Assembly (NCBI GenBank): GCA_036674765.1
Contig: JARVKI010000003.1
Location: forward strand, 62,001-126,000
DNA length: 64,000 nucleotides
Origin: Seiridium cupressi
Taxonomy: Eukaryota; Ascomycota; Sordariomycetes; Amphisphaeriales; Sporocadaceae
Direction of reading: 5' to 3'
Positions 13,501 to 26,400 of the stretch are shown here, in pieces. The translations under genes and the position numbers were made by a program. Below the pieces are notes generated by a model. That model was given only the letters and a program-made list of their open reading frames with translations, searched no databases and was not told the DNA's origin. Each line of letters starts with the position of its first letter. The stretch's first letter is position 1.

Positions 13501-16256
13501 TCTCATCAATATTGAAACAGGTAGGTTCACACCTCTCATTCCAAACTGACTTCTCGGTTGTAGACGTGCTGCTGTATGCTCGAGCGATACATTTGGAGAC
13601 AAGCATCGGCACCTCTTCCGAGCGATTGGTTCTCAGCGAACGGAGCCAAAGCCCATACGGACATCATGTTTCTGAATTCGTACAATCAGGGAGTGAGATT
13701 GTGCATGTGTGACCGGTGTGCCTGGTTTGGACCTCTGGAGGGTTACGGTTCAGGCCACAATGTTGTAGTCAGCACAGTCATCACAACATACTTATTCGAC
13801 AATCTATTCCGGCCCCTCTGACACCTCACCTTATGCAAGACGGCCGGCCGCCCAATCTTCGCACACGAGCCGATTACTCGTTGTCGAGTCTGACAGGACC
13901 GTAATTTTGGCGAGCATACGAATTGCACTTTTGCGCTGACTCTATTATCAGCACTGCCTCCAAAACACACATGAGATATGGTGCACGCAAAAGGCGGGAT
14001 AGGGCCAAAAATCTCAGCCACGTGGTAGACCGTTGCCTTGAGACAACTCTATTTCCTTCGGTTCCGCCTTTTCAACGGCCGCAAGCCTGGAAACCTATGC
14101 ATCGCTAGAGAGATTGATACGGTCAAAAATAACTCCCTTTCTCATCTTTGCCCGTCGGGCTTCTGTTGGTGCATGGCGCGCCCTCTGATTCGGTGCCCTA
14201 GTGCCCAACTCCGAAGATGATGCAGCTATCTTTGGGGTGAACTACATATGTTTGGTGGTCCCAACGTGGTGATAGGTAATGGCTTTGGCAGACATGTGGA
14301 GTATCGTGCTCGGTGTCCGCGGAGATAGTCAACTCTCCGGTCGATGGTCTAAGTTACGGAGACAGTCCATAATGCCGATCATGCCGCCCATCTGATTGCA
14401 CACAACAAATCAGAGCTGGAGACAACCTTGTGAAGCGTCGAATCCGGGGACAGAGCGAACACTTTTTGGATGATTCACGACGCGGCAGAGGTGTCAAGTC
14501 ACCCGAGGTTATGCGTATGTAAGGCCTGCCCCGTAAAAAGCCAGCTCAGCTTACAGCAGGGAGAAGGTCTCCAAATTGCCAAAGCTTCCTTGGCGAGGCT
14601 TGCAGGTATGACATGAACACTGACTGACGCCTCTGGCTTACCTACAATGTACCCTGCCAGACCAAGCAGCTCCGAGTGCAACTATTGACGGGTGGTCGGC
14701 CATCCGACTGTGGAGATGCTGCGAGGTCCATTCAGGGCAGGCGAAAAACCCCAACCAAGGCTCTCCTTGCACACCTCCGCATCTGGTTGCGCGCCAACGG
14801 GCAAGATTGCAATGCCTGGCTGCCACGAGTCTTGCGGCATGAAGTGGTTACACGGCTTATCTTCCATGCGCGTGGGTGGCCGCCTTCTCGAAGTGCAAAA
14901 ATCTTACGCCCCCAAATTGGCCCGCCGGCAAATCCGCCAACAAAGGTTCCGCATGACGATGGGACTTGCGCAGGACCGGCCCCCGTAATCTAACCCCTTC
15001 ATGATGATTTAGGGCTGACCCCAGAGACACGGGTCGCATTGCCGCTCCTGCCTAACGCGCCCAAAATCTCACCCCCTCGGTATTCGCTACTTGTCGTCAG
15101 ATCGCAGAGCCACAAGGCGGCTCAATCCGTACCATATAATAACCTGACGAAGTAATGCAGTCATTCGGCCGCCTCAGGAGGACCCCGGCCAGCGTAGGAC
15201 GCAACTTTCGAGACTGATCATTGGGCCCGCACATTCGGATTCGCACCGGTACACCAGTGACCGTCACACAGCACATGGCCATCCGGGCATGTCATTCGTC
15301 CGAACCCGCTAGGCTGGGAGCTCAGGTGCAAAGACAGGGAACCGCACGCACTACGTACTGCGTATGTGCAGACCGGTGGAGTTGCTGCCGATGGGCCGGT
15401 CAGTGTTAGTTGATTGGCCGGAGTTCGACGACTTGGTACGTGGACTTGCCTGTCTCGGTAAAACCTGGGACTTTCGACCAGCGCTGCGTTGGAATTGCTA
15501 TGGATCGTACAGGCCCTGATAACGGTCAATTCAAACTAAAATCAAGTCCAGCTCCGTTCGTCTAGCTCACGTAAATAGAAGTGAGGGTCTTGTTCGCCAA
15601 ATTCCAAATAAACCGCCGCCTTGGCACACGCTACATATGCTTGTCCCTAGTCGTGTCTAGGGCACGCTTCCCTTGTCCCCTTTCGGGGATGTGTTCAGCG
15701 AATGGGTGGGGCGCCGTGGTGTATATTCCCACACCTCGTACGGCGACCGTTCATCGTTTCCGGGAGAATGAGCAAGCATCATGACAAGCGGTTAAACGCC
15801 TTAGGCGCGTTGGGCTGGGCTCGGAGACCATTGTGTCTATCGTGTTGCAAGCAATAGTCATGAACGCGGCGGTCGCCTGTCCGTCATCGAGAAACTGGGT
15901 TGATACTAGGCCATCGAACCGAGGCTTTCTAGCCCTAGTCTAATCTATTATGAGAGTTGATCCCACGGTGCTCGCCGTTGCTATTTCCGTGCTGTGCAAT
16001 TTGTGCCGTTGCCGTTGCCGTGCCTTACTCCCACATTAGCGCTTGCCAGCTTCTCCACCTGTCTGCAGGTGTCCCGCCATGACTTGTTTTGCTTCGCCGC
16101 CCGTCCCAGGCGTGGCGAACGTCGATATACATCAAACGAGCTAGCTTCGTTGCAATCCAAAAATAACGTGCCAGGGACGTCGGTGCATCTGGACCAGCTA
16201 GGCCAGAAGACCATGGTTGCCCGAGGCTTTTCTCGACCATCCAGGTTCCAGCCATC
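10569..16256. other. intergenic region with an octamer minisatellite
   Basis: I see no supportable gene between the zinc-finger gene and apc2. The T-rich stretch just after 10568 is probably the 3' UTR. The long plus frame at 11118-11885 is open mainly because the minisatellite at 11601-11700 has no stop in any forward frame. The last few hundred bases before 16257 should include the apc2 promoter and leader. Confidence 0.6.
11601..11700 (+). repeat. octamer minisatellite (TATCACTC/TGTCACTC)
   Basis: Twelve full 8-base units plus a four-base partial. The first three are TATCACTC. From the fourth on, TGTCACTC and TATCACTC alternate strictly, so the later part has a 16-base period. There are no indels and the only variable site is the second base. 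Because 8 is not a multiple of 3, all three forward frames read through it. Confidence 0.97.
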
Positions 16257-16260
16257 ATGA
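16213..16260 (+). promoter_or_regulatory. upstream ORF in the apc2 leader, stop overlaps the apc2 start
   Basis: A 15-codon frame (MVARGFSRPSRFQPS) starts 44 bases before the apc2 ATG. Its TGA is at 16258-16260, so stop and start share bases as ATGA. It is close enough to lie in the mRNA leader, but transcription was not tested. Such an overlap could allow reinitiation at apc2 or dampen its translation. Confidence 0.5.
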
Positions 16261-18863
16261 CCGAGACCAGGTGGAAGGCGGGCAAGCGACGCGTTTTCCA
16301 GTCCGTCTTTCAGACCAATATCTCACAGCCCACGCCGTACTCCACCCCTTCCGTGCGGTATACCGAGCCGGGGCAGGCCTTCGGCGGTCCGCTGGCTCAA
16401 ACACCCAGCAAATGGTCCGGGCCTCAGTCACCGGCCTACCTGGCTTCGCCCGAGAATCGCCATGCCAGTGATCAGACACGATACGATCGGTCATGGCACG
16501 TGGTCACATCGCGCATCGCCCTACCGCCTTCGGTGACTGTCGAGGACTCCTTTGGGCCGCTGCCAAGCTCCCAGGATGCCGATGATGAGGACTTCGACGA
16601 TGCGTTGCAAGACATCTTGAATCCCGGCTCCCGCTTGCCACTGGCGGCCCACACCGAGGATATCCTAGCATGGCATACGCAGCAGGTTCGACTGCACTTT
16701 GTCGGTCACGTGCTTCCCCTATTGGCAGTATGCGATGGCTACACAGACCAGACTCAGGTGCTTCTGGGAAATATGCGAACACTCGAGGCTGCTCATAGAC
16801 AATATCTATTTGGTTTGTCCCTGACCATTCGGGCACTGGACAAGAAGCAAGCGGACCACGCTCTGGGGAGGTTTCGCCGGGACTTGCATGCTATCGTGGG
16901 AAACTCTGTGTCGACTGCCCTCATGGACTCCCTGAGGCACGTTCTAGGACAGCTGATGGCTGTCATCCTGGGCCTTCCGACACATGCGAATCATATAGAT
17001 TCCAGTAAGGTGTCGGAGGCTAGACGTGAGACTTTACAGCTAGTTGAGTCTTTGTCCAAGGTTGGTCTTGCTGGAGAGAGATTCCAAGTCCTGTTCGCGG
17101 AATTGCTCAACAACTCAATGGTGGCCTATGTTCATGGTACATTTGCAGGCCGATGGGCTGCAAATTCAGAAGCAACTACACATACAACCATGGGAGGACA
17201 CATCATAACTCAGCCATACTGTATCAGAGAGCTCTCGGCCTGGGTTGAGGACCACTATGCTCGGCTTGCTGTTGAAGTCACCAATCACATGGGCAACGTT
17301 CAAGTTGCCTGGACTGACGTCGAGAAATGGAAGGAGATTGCAATCGGCCGCCTAGCATCGCTAAGAATCAGCGAGCTCTTCGACATCGTCATCAACTGGC
17401 CGCATAGTGAAGGAGGCATCAACGACTTACGATACACAGTCACTACAACACAGCGGCGCCTGCAGCTGACGGACGCCTTTTCTGCCGCATTGCAGAGGCG
17501 ACTGTTGCATCCAGGCCGGTCTACATTAGATATCCTGCGGACCTACATCGCCATGATCAAGACCTTCCAGCAACTTGATCACTCTAGAGTGCTTCTCGAC
17601 CGTGTTGCCTACTCGCTTCAGCTTTACCTGTGCACCCGCGAAGATACAGTTCGCATCATCGTCACAAGCCTGTTGACAAGTTCGAAGGAATCGAGCGAGG
17701 AGGCACGCAAAACCAAACTTGTCGAACTCGTGGAGCTGATGCGTGGTCCGGACCAGAATGACTCAGATCGTCAGGAGGATGAGTGGGACGATCTCAGTTG
17801 GGTACCGGCACCTGTAGATGCTGGCTCCAACTACAAACGACGCAAATCCGAGGACGTGATAGGGACGCTCATTGGCGCCGTAGGCTCGCCGGACGTCTTT
17901 ATCAAAGAGTTCCAATCCATCATTGGCGAACAGTTGCTCTCGGAACAAGAAGCATTCGAGCAGGAGTCGAGCGTGCTTGCTCTATTGAAAAAGCGATTTG
18001 GGGAGTCCTCACTGCAATCATGTGATGTGATGATCAAGGATATCCAAGACTCGAGGAGACTGAGCAGTGTTATGTATCGAGGCGCCATGAACGAAACAGA
18101 GAAGGCCAAACTGGAATGGGCAACTCGCACAAAGATTCTCTCAAGACTTTTCTGGCCCGATATGGGAGACGAGCGTTTTGTCGTGCCACCGAGCGTCACA
18201 GAAATGCAGAGAGCTTATGAAGACCGTTTCGAGCACCTCAAACCTTCTCGGAAGCTTAAGTGGCTGAACCATCTGGGTCAAGCAACAGTCGAACTGGAGC
18301 TTGAGGACCGTACCATCTCAGAGGACGTCCGCACCTACGAGGCTGCCATAATCAGCGCGTTTGGTGAAGATACACCAAACGGTCGCGCTCCCACCTGGAC
18401 CTTTGATGATTTGTGGCAACACCTTCGGATGGATGAAGACCTCTTGGCGGCAGGCTTGGAATTCTGGGTCGGCAAGAGAGTCCTCCGGAAATTGCCAAGC
18501 GAAGAATACGTGGTGATCGAACGCCTTGAGGATGCCGAGCAGCACCTGGCCTCAATCGCAAACCAAACGGGCTCGAACCAGGAGTCAGCCCATGATACTG
18601 CTTCCGCCAGCCCCCGCAAAACGAAATCCGGCATCAGCGAGAAGGAGAAGGCACAACGACAGGTATACTGGCAGTTTATTGTCGGCATGCTCACAAACTC
18701 AATGTCCCAGATGCCTTTAGGGCAGATTTCCATGATGATGAAGATGTTGATTGCGGATGGTTTCCCTTGGAGTAACGAAGAACTTCAGGAATTCCTGGGG
18801 GACAAGATTACAGAGGGTGAACTGGAGTTGGTGGGCGGAAAGTACAAGTTGATCAAGAAGTAG
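16257..18863 (+). CDS. apc2: anaphase-promoting complex subunit 2 (cullin-like scaffold)
   Basis: A single 868-aa exon. Apc2 is the cullin-like subunit of the APC/C ubiquitin ligase. With the RING subunit Apc11 it forms the catalytic core that marks mitotic cyclins and securin for destruction. The N-terminal 120 residues are variable and end in an acidic patch (about 104-120). Helical cullin repeats follow. The cullin-homology part runs from about 500 to 790, beginning at the acidic DEWDDLSWVPAP segment (about 508) that is typical of Apc2, with a block at about 601-646 (SSVMYRGAMNETEK ... WPDMGDERF). A C-terminal winged-helix domain lies at about 800-868, ending GGKYKLIKK. Length fits fungal Apc2. 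The start is the first ATG of the frame, and a short upstream ORF ends on it. Both neighbours are several kb away. Confidence 0.96.
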   Translation: MTETRWKAGKRRVFQSVFQTNISQPTPYSTPSVRYTEPGQAFGGPLAQTPSKWSGPQSPAYLASPENRHASDQTRYDRSWHVVTSRIALPPSVTVEDSFGPLPSSQDADDEDFDDALQDILNPGSRLPLAAHTEDILAWHTQQVRLHFVGHVLPLLAVCDGYTDQTQVLLGNMRTLEAAHRQYLFGLSLTIRALDKKQADHALGRFRRDLHAIVGNSVSTALMDSLRHVLGQLMAVILGLPTHANHIDSSKVSEARRETLQLVESLSKVGLAGERFQVLFAELLNNSMVAYVHGTFAGRWAANSEATTHTTMGGHIITQPYCIRELSAWVEDHYARLAVEVTNHMGNVQVAWTDVEKWKEIAIGRLASLRISELFDIVINWPHSEGGINDLRYTVTTTQRRLQLTDAFSAALQRRLLHPGRSTLDILRTYIAMIKTFQQLDHSRVLLDRVAYSLQLYLCTREDTVRIIVTSLLTSSKESSEEARKTKLVELVELMRGPDQNDSDRQEDEWDDLSWVPAPVDAGSNYKRRKSEDVIGTLIGAVGSPDVFIKEFQSIIGEQLLSEQEAFEQESSVLALLKKRFGESSLQSCDVMIKDIQDSRRLSSVMYRGAMNETEKAKLEWATRTKILSRLFWPDMGDERFVVPPSVTEMQRAYEDRFEHLKPSRKLKWLNHLGQATVELELEDRTISEDVRTYEAAIISAFGEDTPNGRAPTWTFDDLWQHLRMDEDLLAAGLEFWVGKRVLRKLPSEEYVVIERLEDAEQHLASIANQTGSNQESAHDTASASPRKTKSGISEKEKAQRQVYWQFIVGMLTNSMSQMPLGQISMMMKMLIADGFPWSNEELQEFLGDKITEGELELVGGKYKLIKK

Positions 18864-20215
18864 TCAAATACCACAGTGGTCTTGTCATCGCAATGCTACA
18901 GCTTGGGCCCGGGTTCTTTCTAGTAGAAGAGCTTTGTAGCCACAAACTTTAGGAGTGTACAGTATTGTCGTACCTTATTGTGACACAGATCGACCCTCTA
19001 GCTCGTCAATAGACAATCGAGTCGACAGAACACGATACATAGTGTGCTATATGACAGATAGAGCGATACGGACGAGGTTGGGCATTTTAAACGGGCAAGC
19101 CTCCAAGTAGAATTTGTATCACAGCCGTTTAGCTACCCGACACATGTGGTTAATGGTTGCGAGTCACCCTAATACGCATTTACAGAGAGATACAAATAGT
19201 CTGAGATAAAATAAGGCTGCGCGTGAATGTGTATCAATAAACGATTCTATATCACAATGATAGTTGCTGAATTTCACAATACTAGACGACAACACCTGCC
19301 TCGTTTTGGTGAGAGACCGGTAGTGAGTACATCGGCTCTTCGTCGCGAAGCCAGCTTGTCTTGCGAAGAACGTAGTCATTTTTTCTTAATACGCAAGCTG
19401 TCGACTACTTCTGTTGGTAACCCCTAGGAGGTCTCGATACTGTTCCCTGTAATCCCGATCACTCTGATCATTAAACACTCCCCTCCATGGGCTCGATTGT
19501 GCGGAAATTGTAGCGGCACCGCTAGATTTGTCCCAGGAATTTCGATATTGCCTCCTCTAAAGGACGACTTCGCCGTGTGTTAGAGGGAAACGCATACTCT
19601 CGGCGCCCTTACGCTGTTACTACTACAGGATGTTGGTCTGGGACACGGTGGAGTATCTCGTCATTTGAAGCCAGCTCGGTTGACTGCGACAGCTAGTTGA
19701 GGTAGAATAACTGCCCTGGTGACTACAGACAGTACTCAGAGGCTAAGGGAGCTTGGAAAATCCGCATTTCGAGCATGATCCAGGTAGTCTCCGAATATTC
19801 GGATATATCTTATGCTGGTACTTTCAGGAGAATCACGACTTGGAGCCAATCCGGGACCATATTTGTGGCACTGTGATGCTTGCGAGATTTTCCACTTCTG
19901 TTGGATTCTAAAAGATCTATTGAACTCTATCAGTTCTGCAAGCTGCCCAATGCTGTCCTTAGGTCCATACAGAGGCGGCAAGAGTCTGTTGGCAGCTATG
20001 CCGCATACGCAAGCCTCGAGCCGAGGCCACGAGGGTACATGCTCCCACCGCAGCTCCCGTTCATTAGATACCATAGTATATGGTCTGCATACTGCACGGG
20101 TGCTGGGCTCTCTTGCTCCTGTCATTCTCAGCCAAGTGAATTTTACTCGAGCCAGGACGTGGCCTGCGTGCTCAGCACACAGAGTAAGACTTTCCACGGC
20201 TCCATGAGGCAAGCG

Positions 20216-20217
<2 letters not shown>

Positions 20218-20282
<65 letters not shown>

Positions 20283-20292
20283 NNNNNNNNNN
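20218..20292. other. 65-base poly-G run followed by a 10-N assembly gap
   Basis: G occupies 20218-20282 without interruption and N occupies 20283-20292. A ten-base T run follows at 20294-20303. Such a G run at a contig edge is a common sequencing or gap-filling artefact, though a real but shorter G tract may underlie it. Frames crossing it are meaningless. Confidence 0.95.
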
Positions 20293-20376
20293 CTTTTTTT
20301 TTTCTTCATCCCGGGCGTGGGGTGGGGGCTCCCCAAACATCAAAACAATTTACACGGCCCCACGGTGAATGCCTTT

Positions 20377-20402
20377 CCCCCCCCCCCCCCCCCCCCCCCC
20401 CC
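20377..20402. repeat. 26-base poly-C run
   Basis: An uninterrupted C run lies 84 bases after the N gap. With the G run on the other side it makes a G-tract/C-tract pair on one strand, which could be a real hairpin-forming element or an artefact of misjoined reads. Confidence 0.9.
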
Positions 20403-23400
20403 TCCTTCCACTCGCAACATGAAGAGAAACGTGCGTATAGCCTAGCGCCTTGTGTACAGAGACATTTTCACGTCAGGATTGTTACACAAGGGACCCGTCC
20501 CGCCCGGCACCAAAAGCTCCCTTAATCGGCGTGCATGGAGTCGTCGTCATCGTGAGGTCACACCAGGACAGCGTGGGTGCTGCCGATTCGCTACACTTTG
20601 TTCGAACGAACGAACGAGGAAGCCCACGGCTTCAGTCTTGCGACAGTCACATCATTGCGCCTGACTCTGGTTAGATGGGACCCATACAAGTCAATGGGAG
20701 GCGCCGTGGATGTGCTTATTATTTTTTGCGTTGACCCTTAGAAGCACAGAGGGGGCGGCATCCTTGGCTGCTTTGCGATGACAGCGTGGGGGAGATCGCC
20801 ATCCATAATGTACTGACAGTTCGTACATCGCATAACGTAAGATTTACTCATACTTTACTCTACCGCTCATGTCGAAATCTAGAGGCCTATTAGGTATAGG
20901 GGCAGAGCGGTCAAGTTCTCTGTGGCCCGTATACTGGGAAAATGCCACACAGTTTTCTTCTTCCATCACCAATGGGCTGGTGAATAGGATGCTTTTCGTA
21001 ATTCATTGCCTATGTATTTCGATTCGACGGAATTAATACATGGCTCCTCTCTAAGCCAATGAGCTGGTTCATGTTCCTATATCAAACTCGGAGGTGCGAA
21101 GCGTGAGCCTGAAGGTAGTGCTTCTCTAGCATTCATTATGTTACGCGATGTTGTCGACCTCGCTTATATCCCGTCTCCCTGGTCCGCAGAAGAAAAGAAC
21201 CGTGGGTGTCCAGTCGAAACATGATTCCCCGTATCCCCCGACCAGCTGCCTCGCGTGTTCCCGTATTCAGGTATTTTCTTCCCTGATCCCTTCTTGTGTC
21301 GTCAGCCTCGAGATTTACTTGCAGGAGAAACCCAAGAATAATGAAGTCTTCGGCTACTCCAGATAGATAGAGGATGACCTGTAATCTTGGGTGCTTTGGA
21401 TCCGAGAGGCCGAGGTGCCTCCAAGGCTGTGTGCTATTTGCATGCACTTATCTAACCACTTGAGTGTCGGTGGTGAACAGGTTTACCCTAACAAGGCTAC
21501 ACGCCCTAGTAAACGGCATGCATCGCGAGGAATTAGAAAGGAAAAGCAGATGGACTTGTCGTTATTAACACCTCGATAACTTAGATGGATAGATGGGCTC
21601 CATAACATGGCCGCCGCACATACTGGCTGTTTCATTGTAGAAGGGTCATCGTCTCTCACTAGCGGGTCTAGTCGTTCTTCTCATGTGCAACCACGATCCA
21701 AAATCACTGGACATATTCGAACCGATTCTTACTTAGATAGCAGATACCAGCCTCGTCAAAAGCTAACTACGATGACTCTGAGCTGAGTCTTTTCAGCGAT
21801 GTTGTACCTCTGGGCGGTCCCTAGTTAAAGCTGTAGATCTGTGCTTTCGCGTACACGTGTTGTCATCGCGTCTGCCTTGGGCGTCTCGAGAGTCGCGCTC
21901 TGCTCCCAAATAGGCCCCGGCTTCGCAACCGGCGACGGGCCCATCCTCACTGGCGTAAGCTTATACAAACCTCCCGGACGGGTTCGAGGATGTGTTTAGT
22001 TGGGCTGCCGATGTGCATGATGCGTTTTACTTTTATGCTACATACACTGATCTGCAAGGGTCTCCCCAAGGTCAGTCCGTGACATACGTATTCAGCCAGC
22101 GCCTGACCCGGTTGCCGGCCGGCCGTACCGTCGGGACGATCCCAAAATCTAGAAACATGCGTTGCTGTCGATCTCTCTGGTCGATCAGAGAGACCATGTG
22201 TATTTAAGTATTGGACAGCGCCCCCCGAAGATCCGGGGCATGAGCCTCTTACTGCAATGGAGTTTCTTTGAAACTCTGTCTACGACGGCCGCTCGACGAC
22301 AATATCACGCTCGCGAACCACAACGACGAAGGAACTACCGTACCACGAGAATACCACCACGAATCATCTGGCATTAAGGAACTAGCACGAAGGCTACGAG
22401 ATATTCTTTCCATCGAGCGGCCGTGTCAAACACGTTCCGGGCTATCTAGGAGCTGCTCCCCTTAGACGGGAATGGTTCCGAGTCAAGCAGCGCCTCGGTC
22501 CTATTGTCGACAACAGAGGCGGAAGTCCGGAGAGGCAGCCCCCCATTTTCTTTCAGTATTGCACATGATCACATTCATTGATGGACGATTCCGGCCGGCC
22601 TCCGAGGGGTTCTGTTTACATGAACTGCCGTGTGATACCTGACTCAAATTCCCACTGTAGTACCTTTGGGCACTATCATGTCTCACACTGAATTCACGAC
22701 ACACGGAAAGCAACGTTTCATCGAAACAACTTAAACTCGTAGTCTATACTAGCTCTACCGTAGAGTTAGAGGAGAAAAGTTCTAGCTTCAACGTTCATGC
22801 ACGGCTCGTCGAACCTACCGCGCCACAATCTGCTGGAGCAAACCTTAGCTGTCGCCGAGTCACCCTCCGTCAATTTCCCCTTTATTCCCCCCCAAATGGG
22901 CTCCGACCTAGTGGCAAACTTCTAGCACAAGGGTACTTTTGAGGTCCAAGCGCTTGGCCGTTGGGCCGTTCCTCGATAGCACCGTCTGTACTTCTTTTGG
23001 CGCCGGCATTGGAGGGGAGATGCACTTACTATTCCCTCCTATTACCTTATCTGGGTTCGTTCTGACCAAACGAGTCATGGTCGCATCCTGCTTTTAGTGC
23101 TCTTTGTCCTTTTTGGGACAGTAGACTTATGGGGATCTCTGTTTGACCGGACAGCCGCACAAGGTACAAGATAACAATGCGGAATTGAGTGCGGTCGGCT
23201 GGCGCTGCTATCAGTCACTAGCAGTAGGGTGGAGACATGGGTATGGCGGCAGCAGCTAGCTCTGTGATGGTCCTGGGGGTGAGGCAGACAGCAGACTGCA
23301 CTCCCCCGATTCTCCCTGTTGAAGCAGGCTTGGCTCAGGTGGATGAGGGCCCATTGAATTGCAATGGCACGTGGTGACCGGGAAATCAGCAGAAGCACTG

Positions 23401-26400
23401 TCAATCATCACCCTACGATCATGGTTCGGTTTTCCTCTGACTAGGCGACGCCTCAATTGTACGTATCCAGGGCAAGGGGCAGGGATCGCCAAATCTGTGT
23501 TCTTCGTTTTGGTGGTACTATGGAACTTTCCGCCCATCCCAGACACGCCGCGCCAGCACCAATTCAATACCGGAAACTCGATATGAAAATCCGGGGAAGC
23601 TGGGTCGGTTTTCCATGCCGGCATGTAATCGCAAACTTGAGGATCCGAGGCAACGGGTGGAACGGCTGTTTTGAGTTCAAGACGGCCAAATACCCCCCAA
23701 AGCATTGCATGTGCAAGGACCTGCTGGAATGATGCATAATGACTTGAGCTCGATGGGAACACCCACCATGGCTGCGGATTTGCAGATTTTTCCCTTCCCC
23801 CTGTGAACAGTACTTTTTGTATAACGTACTTCTGCACTAATTTCCTGGGCCAGCACGCAATAATCATGGCTTGCATCCCGGAGGTGACGGCGACGGTCCC
23901 CCACCGTCAGCAGCATGCTGGACTCGATCCTCCGGCACGGTGACGGGCGCCCCAGCAGTTGCAGCAGCATGACAGCCTGGCGAAAGAATGGGGTCGTTCA
24001 AAGAAAGCTCCGCCGGTAGGCCGTGCGGCGGCGAAGGACAAAATCAACAGAAGATTCATGGCTCGCACTAGCACTAGCCCTCTCGTGGCTCAGGGGTTCT
24101 AAAGTGAGGCCAGCCTAGCTCTGCAGCCTGTGCTGTCAACGTTAGTGTCAAGTCAGGAATCCACGAATCCGCAAATCCAATTCGTTCGACGGTGGGCGGC
24201 ATCTCCAGAGCCCGTCTAACGGCCTCAGCTCAGACCCTCGGCCAAGGGACTGACGCGCAAACCTTGGGCCCCGGACGCCAGTCAGAAGCTGCATGATCGC
24301 GATAGGGCACGCAGATGGTCACAAAAGACATGCAGGAAAAGGCGGTAACTGCTGACTCTCCAGATTCGCCTCAAGACCAAGGCACTTGTCGACAGGGTGT
24401 TCTCAGGTGAAGCTAGGCAAGAGTTTTCGTGATGAAATGAAGTATGCAGCCCCAAAGATTGATGTCCACAAAAGCGCTAGTCGAACCCCAGCCCGGGTTG
24501 TTCCCACCATCGTGGTCGGCGACCTTCATTTTAGCCCGCTGTCTTGGGAGCGAGCGAAATGCTAAGCTGATACGTAGATAGTATTCCCCATTTTTTTTCA
24601 CTCCATGCCAAGCTGCAGGACAATGTATTTCCTTTCCCACTGGACCCTCTGCACAATCCTAGTCGACGTGCAGAGCCAATCACCATCATTGAGCCCCATG
24701 CACACCTTTTGTTGACTGCCGGGCGCGCGGACACTGGCTAATGTAGCCCACAGCTTTTCTACTGCTCCAATCGCGCCTCACGGCTGCTCTTCGTCGTGAT
24801 ACCACCCACTTATACCCATGAGCCCCTCTTGATGCAGACAGCCGCTGGTGAGACAGCGTTCCTGACGGCATAGGGCTTGGCCGTGGGTAGGACCGTGGAT
24901 AGGGCCGTCCTGTCTTGTCAGAAAAGCCTCCCGCGTTTGGGTGACGGGAACCCCCAGGTCCATGGTTGCATTGTCAAGCAAGTGGCTGTCAGGAAGAGAT
25001 GCGCTAAGAGCGCCAGTGTCTATGGCACGTCCGGAACAGAAGTGATCGGCGGCGGGCCCACCGACAACGGTCCGGGATCTGACATCTGACGCTGCTACCT
25101 CTTTGGGCATGCCATCCAAATCTGAGACATGCCCTGGTCCCTTGGCTGGACCCAGCAGGCTCTGAGAGGCCCTGTGAGTGGTAGACCAGAGTTCAAGCTG
25201 TCCAAAAGCGGATGTGGGCCAAGCCCTGGTTAATTTGCTTGACAACGATGAGCACCCAAAATGTCGACAGAGAGGGACTCTTTGGTCTTCTAGAAGATAA
25301 CCTGTGGATGCGCTCATCAAATTCTCACGAGAGCTTGAGATCCAACAGCCCTCCAGCAGTAAACTTCCCAGTCCGAAAAGGACGAAGTGTCGTAAGCCGA
25401 CTGGACGAGTGGTTCCCGATCCCATGTCTCATGCAGGCGGGTGGGCTCCGTGGCGTTTTCTTCTCGTTAGGTGCCGCTTGTCAAACCAATGATCACCATA
25501 GTCAACTCCCGGGAAGATCTGTGCGAAATCCCACCAGGGGCCTTATCAGATTTAGGACTTGGTGCCTGTTGTCCTTTTGTTAGTCATGCTTGTAGACTTT
25601 GAATGCCAATCGCGAATATCGATAGTGCTGAGCAACTGCAGAAATCCATGCGTCCGAAGGGTAAACCATAATTGGAGCCTATTTGCCGGTCAGACAGCTA
25701 GTCCTCGCCACAACTCCCATCCCACCTGACTTGCGCGGTACATGCGCAGGCTTACCCTGTGTCCTTGACTTGAGCAATGGCATCCATCATCGAATCTAGG
25801 GTGCAAAGGGCATAGCGGTGATCTAGAGAGTTTAGAAGGTTCAGAAGGTGCCAAGGATGTCTCCACCAGACAGATTTACCATAATCTTTGGCTGCAGTAG
25901 CTGGATGAAACCCAGCCAGGGCCCTCATATCACCAGCTCCCCTGGCGACCATATGACGGCAAGGCTGTACACGACCCTAGGCAAGTCAAGGGATATCGGT
26001 ATAGCCGGCTGCCAATACAGGGGACCTGAGATTAGCCTCGCTGGAACAAGCCGACAGACACCAAGGGTATAGTCGGATATCTACCGCACCCACCATGCAC
26101 CATGTCGACCATGTGCGAACAGACTTATGGAGATGCACGTGTGGTTTCCCCATTTTGCAGTGGCTCCTCCTGGGATCTGTACTTTTGAACGCATGGACTG
26201 CTACACCCCTGATGATGATGATATCACCTGACGGTGAGTATAGATCATGGTGGTGGGATTGCAATTAAACCCACTGGCAACAGCAGGTATCGTAAGATGA
26301 CTTACTTGGTGGTCTGCAGGTGAAGAGGTGGTGGTGGACATGGAATCCGAGACCCAAGGACCTATTGTGTAATCTAGCGAGCGCAATGCAGACAGCTGTG

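Noticed and set aside
20218..20343. Poly-glycine or poly-proline open frames
   Set aside because: They are created by the poly-G run and the N gap.
24778..25425. 215-codon minus-strand open frame
   Set aside because: No known motif; plus-strand frames of similar quality overlap it.
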